DNA of 33,313 bases, taken from positions 1 to 33,313 of the forward strand of contig CALFBG010000332.1 of NCBI GenBank assembly GCA_937951685.1, in the 5' to 3' direction. Both the position numbers and the translations under genes were made by a program. The stretch comes from an uncultured Saprospiraceae bacterium (GTDB taxonomy: Bacteria; Bacteroidota; Bacteroidia; Chitinophagales; Saprospiraceae). This document shows positions 14,001 to 23,000 of the stretch, one piece after another (within the stretch, counting starts at the first letter, position 1; each line of letters starts with the position of its first letter). The notes below the pieces were generated by a model. The model saw only the letters and a program-made list of their open reading frames with translations. It did not search any database and was not told the DNA's origin.

Positions 14001-17000
14001 CACTACAAAAACATTCATATTTGGAATAGATCGTCCAATTGGTAATCGTGGAGCGCGATCACTAACTATTTCCGTCACTTCGAACTGCGTAATATCATCA
14101 GAAGCTTCGCAAGGACCATATCCATTTAAAATTCGTACTTCGGGAAATTCTTTTTTCCAAGCATTCACTAAAGCAATTGGTGCTTCTTCTCCACTAAGCA
14201 TCAACCATTGAAGCTTCGACAGAGCAGTCGGTGCTAAATTTTGTTGACCATACGATAGCATTCCCCAAACATAAGAAGGAACAAATTCTACTAAATCAAT
14301 ATTTTCTTTTTCAATAAGATCATATACAAAACCATAATCCAGTAAATCATACTTATCAATAATTACGACGGCACCTCCTTTTAATAATGGACTCAACATT
14401 TGCCACATGGAGATATCTGATCCAATTCCGGCACTTTGCAAGAAACGGAAATCGTCTTTTAATTCCATTGCCGCATATTCAGCCAAGATATGATTCATCG
14501 CACCATCGTGTCGTGTAATTGCACCTTTGGGTTCTCCCGTTGAGCCAGATGTAAAGAGTACGTAGGCCCAACTATCTAGACGATTAACATTAACGACATT
14601 GTTTTGCTCACTTGCCGCTATGCTTACCACGTCCATGATAATTGGTAAGCCCTTTTGCGTCATGTTCAATTTAAATTCCTCTGTACAGTTGTCGATACAC
14701 AATGCACCTTTTGTTGGTAATACTTTAAGTCTGGATAAAAATTTAGTAGTACTAATGATCCAAGCTAAGTTACTTTTGGTAATCATTTTCTCGATTCGAT
14801 CCACTGGATTCAGGGTATCTAAAGCGACGTAGACGGCTCCCGTTTTGAGAATTGCTAAAAGGCTACAGATTAACATTGGGCTTCGGTCGAAATGAACGCC
14901 GACTAAGTCTCCACTTTGTACGCCCATTTGCTGTAGGCAATGCGCCATTTGATTTGCGGACTGATTCAGTTTTTCATAAGACCATCGCTCCGTTCCGTGT
15001 ATCACTGCTTCTGCCACAGCGTTTGCTTGAGCCACTGCCTCAAATCTAACATTAATCGGAGAATCATTACCTAAGTCTTTAACCCCTTCATTAAACCAAT
15101 ATCCTTCCGGTGTAGCCGTAAGTCCTAAAATTAAATCTTGTTCTTCTTGTAATAAAATCGTTAAATCCGTGATTGGACGATTAGGGTTTTCAACGATTGA
15201 GGATAATAATTTTTCAAAATGCGCCCCCATTCGTTGAATTGTACTTTCCTTGAAGAGATCTGTGCAATACTCGAATACGGCGCTGTATCCGGCAACTGTT
15301 TTTACAATATCAAGGTTAAGATCAAATTGAGCAGTTTTGGGTAAAAGCTTTTCGCAGAGTGCTGCTGTTTTTAGCTTCGAAGCTTCGAAATCCGTCTCTT
15401 TCGTATTCAAAAATGAAAAGTCTACTAAGTCCTGACTCGTATCTCCAATGTAAGAAAACATGACTTGAAATAAAGGCGTAAACTGAGGATCCCGTTCTTT
15501 GACCAATTCATTAACGACTTGATTAAATGGCACCTCTTGATGATCATATGCCGCAAGCGTCGTCTTTCTAATTTGGTGTAATAAATCCGTAAAACTCAAC
15601 TTTCCACTCACTTGACTCCGCAAGGTAATCGTGTTTACAAAGAATCCAATTAACCGTTCTATCTCTATATTCGCTCTATTCGCTATTGGCGTCCCGACTA
15701 CAATGTCTTGCTGCGCCGTATATTTATGCAATAAGACTTTGAAGGCTGCTAAGAAAACCATGAAACTAGTAACACCTTTTTCTTTTCCAATTTGTTCAAG
15801 GGCATTGGTTGTGCTTGGAGACAACGCAATCTCCAATTCTGCTCCCGCAGTTGTTCTCGTTTTCGGGCGAGCATAGTCTAATGGTAAATCTAATATTTCT
15901 ACATTTTTCAATTCTGATTTCCAGTAGTCTAATTTTTTAGCTAAAAATTCATTACTAATATGTCCCCGTTGCCAAATGGCATAATCAGCATATTGAATAG
16001 AAAGTTCTGGCAAGTTCGCTGGTCGATTTGCTGCGATTGCAGTATATAAGGTTTTTAGTTCTTCGAAGAAAATTGGATTAGACCAACCATCCGTAATAAT
16101 GTGATGTAGGGTAAAAATGAGAATATATTCCTTTTCTGAAACACGTAGTAAGGTTCCTCGAAAGAGATGATCTTCGCTAAGGTCGAATGCGACTTCACTT
16201 TCTGCTACAATTCTTTCTTCTAGTTTTTGGGGATCTTGTAAGGCAGGGTTCTCTTCGTAGCACTCATACTGAAGCGACCAAGTATTCTTATCTAAAATAT
16301 GTTGATAAGCAATTCCTCCAGACTCTATAAAAACGGTCCGTAGTACTTCATGACGATTCACTATGGCTTTGCAACTTGCTTCTAGCAACGTTCGATCTAC
16401 GTAGTTGATACTTTGTACCATTTGCATATGGTACTGTTTACTACCTTCTAATTTATCGACCAACCACAAACGCTCTTGCGAAAAAGAAAGTGGAATATTC
16501 GTAGGTCTCTCACTAGTCGTGATATTTGATAGTTGACGATTCTTTGGTTGTTTATCAATCAACAAGGCTAATTCGCTAATCGTAGCTTGCGTAAACAAAT
16601 CTTTGATACTTACTTCTACCGCCAAAATATTTCGAATCGCAGAAACAACTCGGCTTGCCAGTAAGGAATGACCTCCTAATTCGAAAAAGTCATCGTATAC
16701 GCCAATTCGTTCTAAGGCAAGTACTTCTTGCCAAATCTGCACCAAGGCTTTTTCTGTCGCCGTCGTTGGTTCAACATATTCATTCGCCGACATAAAGGAA
16801 ACTGCTGGCAATTTATTTTTATCTATTTTCCCATTAGCATTTAGAGGAAATTTCTCTATTTCCACCATCATGGCTGGAACCATATAGCTCGGTAACTCCT
16901 CTTTCAAATAAGCTCGGATCGCCAACTCATCAAACGCGTCCGTAGGAATAATGTAAGCTACTAAGTGCTTCACTGCTCCTGCATCCTCCGGCGCTAAGAC

Positions 17001-20000
17001 GATCGCATTTTTTACCAAAGGAGATTCTTGTAGTTTCGATTCGATCTCTCCTAACTCGATTCGATAACCACGTAATTTGACTTGTGCATCTCTTCTACCA
17101 ACAAACTCTATTTTACCGTTGGGTAACCATCTAGTCATATCTCCGGTTCGGTATAATCGATCATATGCTCCGGTTCCATATGGATTCGCGACAAATTTTT
17201 GCTTCGTTAACTCTTCGTCATTTAGGTAGCCGATTGCTAAACCAGGTCCCGATAGACACAGTTCTCCGTAGCATCCATGTGCCACTAAATTTAAGGAATC
17301 ATAACTCAAGATATAAGCTTTCGTATTCCCAATCGGTCGCCCAATTACGTTACGATCTAATACAACTTGTGTTAAATCATCAATTCGATTAGTAGTTGCA
17401 AAAGTAGTCGATTCTGTCGGACCATAACCATTAATAAAACTTAGTTTTGGATAAGTCTCTAATAACAGCGCCACTTTTTCTGGATGGATACTATCTCCTC
17501 CTGATAAAATAACGTCCAAACCAGCAAATAGATCGATACAAGTATCAACGGCTAGGTGAAATAATCCAGCCGTCAACCAAAGAGTATTCACCGCACCGGC
17601 TTTCAGTTCTGTTGCAATTTCTTCGAGTGACTTTTGGTTGGGACTACTAATTACGATCGATCCACCTTGTAATAAGGCACCCCAGATTTCAATGGTAGAA
17701 GCATCAAACGCTAAAGGAGCATATTGATACCAAATCGTATCTTCCCCTAAGAAATCAAGACTTGCATTAAAGACCAGTCGAGCAACAGATTGATGCTTGA
17801 TTAACACTCCCTTGGGTTTACCCATTGAACCGGAAGTAAATAAAGCATATAATAAACTACTCGCATTCGTTTTCCTTTCAAGTGCAGTTGTTGCTGCTAA
17901 CTCAATTTGACTTTGCGTGGAAGAAAGATTCACCAATTTAATGCCTTGACGATCTGCTTCGGCTTGAAAAATTGTATTTAATTCCTCCCCTATTTGATCG
18001 ATTAAAATCAAGCTCGGCTCAATCGAAGTAACAATTTCTTGGACTCTTCCAATGGGAGTATCACTGGCAAGGGGAACGTAAGCACCACCCGCTTTGATGA
18101 TCCCGAGTAAGCCTACAATCATATTTACGGATCGACCCATACTCATCACAACCATCGTATCCGGTCGAACGCCATTGGCAACAAGATAATGTGCTAACTG
18201 ATTCGCTCTTTCGTCTAAAGTTTGATAGTCTAGTTCTTCTTCTCCAAACTTAATGGCCAACTTATTCGGTCGCAGTCGGACTTGCGTTTCAAATAATTCA
18301 ACAATGCTTTTATCTGCGGGGTAAGGACTAACTGAACTGTTGGCATTAGCGATCAACGTTGCCACTTCTGAAATGCTCATAAATGCCAACTCATTAAGTT
18401 GACCTTGAGGATTAGCAACAATCGAAGTTAGTAATATTTGAAAATGCTCCATCATCCGCACAATGGTTTCTTCCGCGAACAAATCAGTACAATACTCCAT
18501 ACTCATGACGATAGCATCCTCTACTTCTTCAATACCGAGCGTCAAATCGTATTTTGCGATTGCATAAGCGAATAATTCTTCAATATTACTATCCTGCGCT
18601 CCTACTTCCATCTGCTTAGCAAGGCTATTGGCAGAAAATTGTTCTGTAGATAACGCTTCTAGGTTTTCATAGGCGAACATCACTTGAAAGATTGGACTAC
18701 GACTTAAATCTCGCTTTTCTACTACCTTCTCTACAATTCTTTCGAACGGCACATCTTGGTATTCGTAAGCTTCCAAAGTAGTTTCCTTCACTTGCTCCAA
18801 CAAACTCGTAAAGCTACTATCTTTACTTAAGCTGCTTCGTAAGGCTAAGGTATTGACAAAGAAACCAATCAAGGGTTCTATCTCCCTGAGCGTACGATTT
18901 GCAACTGGACTACCAATTGTAATATCTCCCTGTCCAGTATAGCGATAAAGTAAGGTTTTAAAACTAGCCAATAGTAACATAAACATCGTTACACCTTCCT
19001 CGTTTGCTAGCGTTCGTAGCTTGGGCAATAGATCATCCGATAATTTTACAACACAACGATTCCCTGCGGTGCTTTGTACCATTGGTCGATTAAAATCAGT
19101 TGCTAATTGCAAGGTTTCTATCCCAGCAAGTTGTTGCTCCCAATATTTGAGTTTATCTACGAGCAATTGGTTCTCAAATTCATTTCGTTGCCAAATGGCA
19201 TAATCTGCGTATTGAATAATTAACGGTGCTAGCTGTGGCGGTTCACTTGCCAACTTGGCTCGGTAGACTTCCATCATTTCTTGTAAGAAAATAGGACTAG
19301 ACCAACCATCAGAAGCGATATGGTGCATCACGATAATCAATAAAGCATCTTCCTCGGAAATCTTCAATAATTTAGCTCGAATCATATAATCTTTCGATAA
19401 ATCGAAAGCGCGATTAATTTCTTCTTCTACAATGATCTTTAAGTCTTCTTCCTTAATATCAATTTTTTCCTCGCGGGAGAGTTCCCATTCGTCCGCCGTT
19501 AGCACAACCTGATGGGCCACCCCATGCTCTTCTTTAAAAACGGTGCGTAGAACTTCGTGTCGATTTACGATTGCTTTCAAGCTATCCGCTAAAAGATTCT
19601 GATCAACATCACTTCCAATACGCTGCATTGTAGGAATATGATAATGCGTACTACCTTCCAGTTTATCAATAAACCATAAGCGTTCTTGTGCAAAAGAGAG
19701 CGGAATGATTGCTGATCGATCTTGCTTTAGAATTGCTGGTACTCGCTCCGCTTTTGTTTTTGAATCAATGAGTATTGCGAGAGAACGAATCGTTTTATTA
19801 ACAAATAAATCTCTAACCTGTAGCGCTACGCCTATTTCTTGTTGAATGGACGCTCTGATCCGCATGAGCAATAAAGAATGTCCGCCAATATTGAAGATAA
19901 CTTCATTAACTCCGATTTGATCTAACTTAAGATGCTGTTTCCAAATCGCCAATACTTGCTTCTCCGTGTCGGTTGTTGGCCTCTCCGTTTGTTGAGTAAC

Positions 20001-23000
20001 ACTCGCTGTCCCTATGTTACTTTTCTCTAATTCGTCGTAATAGCTAAGCAATGCGTTTTGATCAACTTTATCGCTAAGGTTTACAGGAAGTGCCCCAAGA
20101 AAACAAATCTGATTTGGTTGCATATACGTCGGTAATCCTGCCGTGCAATGTTCGAATAAATTTTCTTCCAACTTCATCATTAAGCTTGCAGTAACGACTA
20201 CTTGCTTCAAAACAACAAAGGCAATTAATTGATCCGATGGGTGTTTTAATACGTGTACCTCTTTAATCTCAGCAGCGGTACGCATAAAATTTTCTACTTC
20301 TCCCAACTCTACTCTATTGCCTCTAACTTTTACCTGTCGGTCAATTCTTCCTAGGAACTCTAAATTACCATCCGTTAACCAACGTGCTAAATCCCCCGTG
20401 CGATACATCGTGTCTCCTAAGGTTCCAGTAAAAGGGTTTTTCACGAAACTAGCCGCTGTTTTTTCTGGCATACCAACGTATCCTGCACCGACGCCAACTC
20501 CTGTAACGCACAACTCTCCTGGAATTCCAATGGGACATAAGTTCCCAGATGCGTCTATGATAAAAATATTCATATTCGCAATTGATCGTCCAATCGGTAA
20601 GCGTGGAACTCGATCACTAATCAAGCCAACTACTTTATACTGTGCAATATCATCCGAAGCTTCGCAGGGGCCGTACCCATTTATAATTTTTACTTTCGGA
20701 AATCTCTTCTGCCATGCATTTACTAAAGAGATAGGCGATTGTTCTCCACAGAGCATCAGCCACTTTAATTTTGCCAAAGCAGTTCCATTCAAATTTTGCT
20801 GAGCATACGACAACATTGCTCTAGTGTAAGAAGGAACAAACTCTACGATATCAATACTTTCTTTTTCAATAAGATCATATACATAACCATACTCCAGTAG
20901 GTCATACTTGTCTATGATTACTACTGCCCCATTTTTCAATAATGGACTCAACATTTGCCACATGGAAATATCCGAACCAATCCCCGCACTTTGTAAGAAA
21001 CGGAAACCATCTTTTAATTCCATAGTTGTGTATTCCTCCAAGATGTGATTCATCGCGCCATCGTGTCGCGTGATGGCACCTTTGGGTTCTCCCGTAGAAC
21101 CAGAAGTAAATAAGATGTATGCCCAACTATCTAAACGGTTGCTGTTCGCCACATTATTTTCTTCACTTGCCGCAATCTTCGCTGCGTCCGCCACTACGGA
21201 TAGCCCTTTTTCCAATAAATTGGCGCTAAGTGCTGTGCTACAAGGGTCAAGACATAAAGCTCCCGTCTTAGGTAGTACCGTTAATTCAGCTAAAGCCTTG
21301 GTCTTACTAATGATCCAAGCTAAGCCACTGGTACTGATCATTTTCTCGATTCGATCTACTGGATTTTCGGTATCTAAAGCGACATAGACCGCTCCCGCTT
21401 TTAGAATTCCTAAAAGACTACTAATCAACTGCGGACTTCGATCAAGATAAACTCCAATTAAGTCTCCACTTTGTACGCCCATTTCCTGTAGGCAGTGCGC
21501 AATTTGATTCGCAGATTGATTTAGTTTTTCGTAGGACCATCTCTCTGTTTTGTGTATCACTGCAATCGTCTCAGGGTTTGCTTCCGCAACAGCCTCAAAT
21601 CTCACATTAATTGGTAAGTCATTACCCAAGTCTTTAGCACCTTTGTTGAACCAGTGTCCTTCAGGCGTAGCGGTAAGACCTAAAATTAGATCTTGTTCTT
21701 CTTGCAGGATAATTGTCAAATCCTTAATTGGTTTTTGGGGACTTTCAATGATCGAAGCTAATAATTCCCCGAAGTGTTCGCCCATTCTTCGAATGGTGCA
21801 CTCCATAAACAAGTCTGTACAATATTCTAACTTAAGATGATAGCCTTGTTCCGTTTTTACCAAATCTACACTTAAATCAAATAAGGAAGTTTGGTGTGTC
21901 AATTTCTCGTTGAGTACTTCCGTTCTGGCTTTAGCCGCTGCAAGATCAGTATGCTCGCGATTCAGGAAGGAAAAATCTATGTCCTCCTGTGCAGTACCTT
22001 CAAAGTAGGAAAACATGACTTGAAATAGTGGTGTATACTGTGCATCTCGCTCTTTAACCAGCTGATCCACTATTTTGTTAAATGGTACTTCTTGGTGATC
22101 ATAAGCTTCCAAAGTCGTCGCTTTAATTTGGCTGAGGAAGTCAACAAAGTTTTGTTCCTTAGTTATTTGACTTCGAAGGACAATTGTGTTGACAAAAAAT
22201 CCAATCAGTTTTTCTACTTCGGCATTAGCTCTATTCGCAACAGGCGTTCCTACTACGATATCTTCTTGTCCTGTATACTTATGCAGTAATACTTTAAACG
22301 CGGCTAAGAAAATCATGAAGCTCGTAACACCATTTTTTTGAGCCAGCTGCTCAAGTTTTTCGGTAGTAATTGGCGATAATGCGACTACCAATTCTGCACC
22401 TTCTGTCGTTCTATTCGCTGGTCGAACGTAATCGGTTCGCAGGTCTAAAATTTCAGCATACTTTAATTTATTTTCCCAATAGCTTAGTTTATCAGTTAAG
22501 AATTCACCACTAACGTGCGCTTGTTCCCAAACGGCAAAATCTGCATATTGGATAGCCAATGCTGGCAAGTTCGCAGGTTTATTAGTTGCTGCCGCTTGAT
22601 ATAACGCTTGTAATTCTTCAAAAAATATTGGATTAGACCAACCATCCGTTATAAGGTGATGTAAGGTAAAAACGAGGACGTATTCTTTTGCTGAAACGCG
22701 GAATAGCTTTCCTCGAAAAAGATGATCTTTACTTAAGTCAAATGCTTCGTTCACCTCCGCAGCAATTCGTTCTTCTAATTTTTGCTCTTCCTGCAATGCA
22801 GGGTTTTCTTCATAGCTTTCATAGCTCAACTTCCAAGTATTTTCATCTAAAATACATTGATAAGGATTTACTCCTTTTTCTACAAAAACCGTTCGAAGTA
22901 CTTCGTGGCGATTTACCAATGCTTGACAACTTGCTTCCAATAATATTGGATCTACGTTGTTAAGACTCTGTACTAAATGCATATGGTACTGCGTACTTCC

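Noticed and set aside
20902..21126. Minus-strand 74-codon frame
   Set aside because: It is a shifted-frame shadow inside the module 1 A domain.
1202..22963. Many plus-strand open frames of 60-161 codons across the synthetase region
   Set aside because: They lie antisense to the intact synthetase frame, whose codons carry all conserved NRPS motifs; they have no family signatures of their own.
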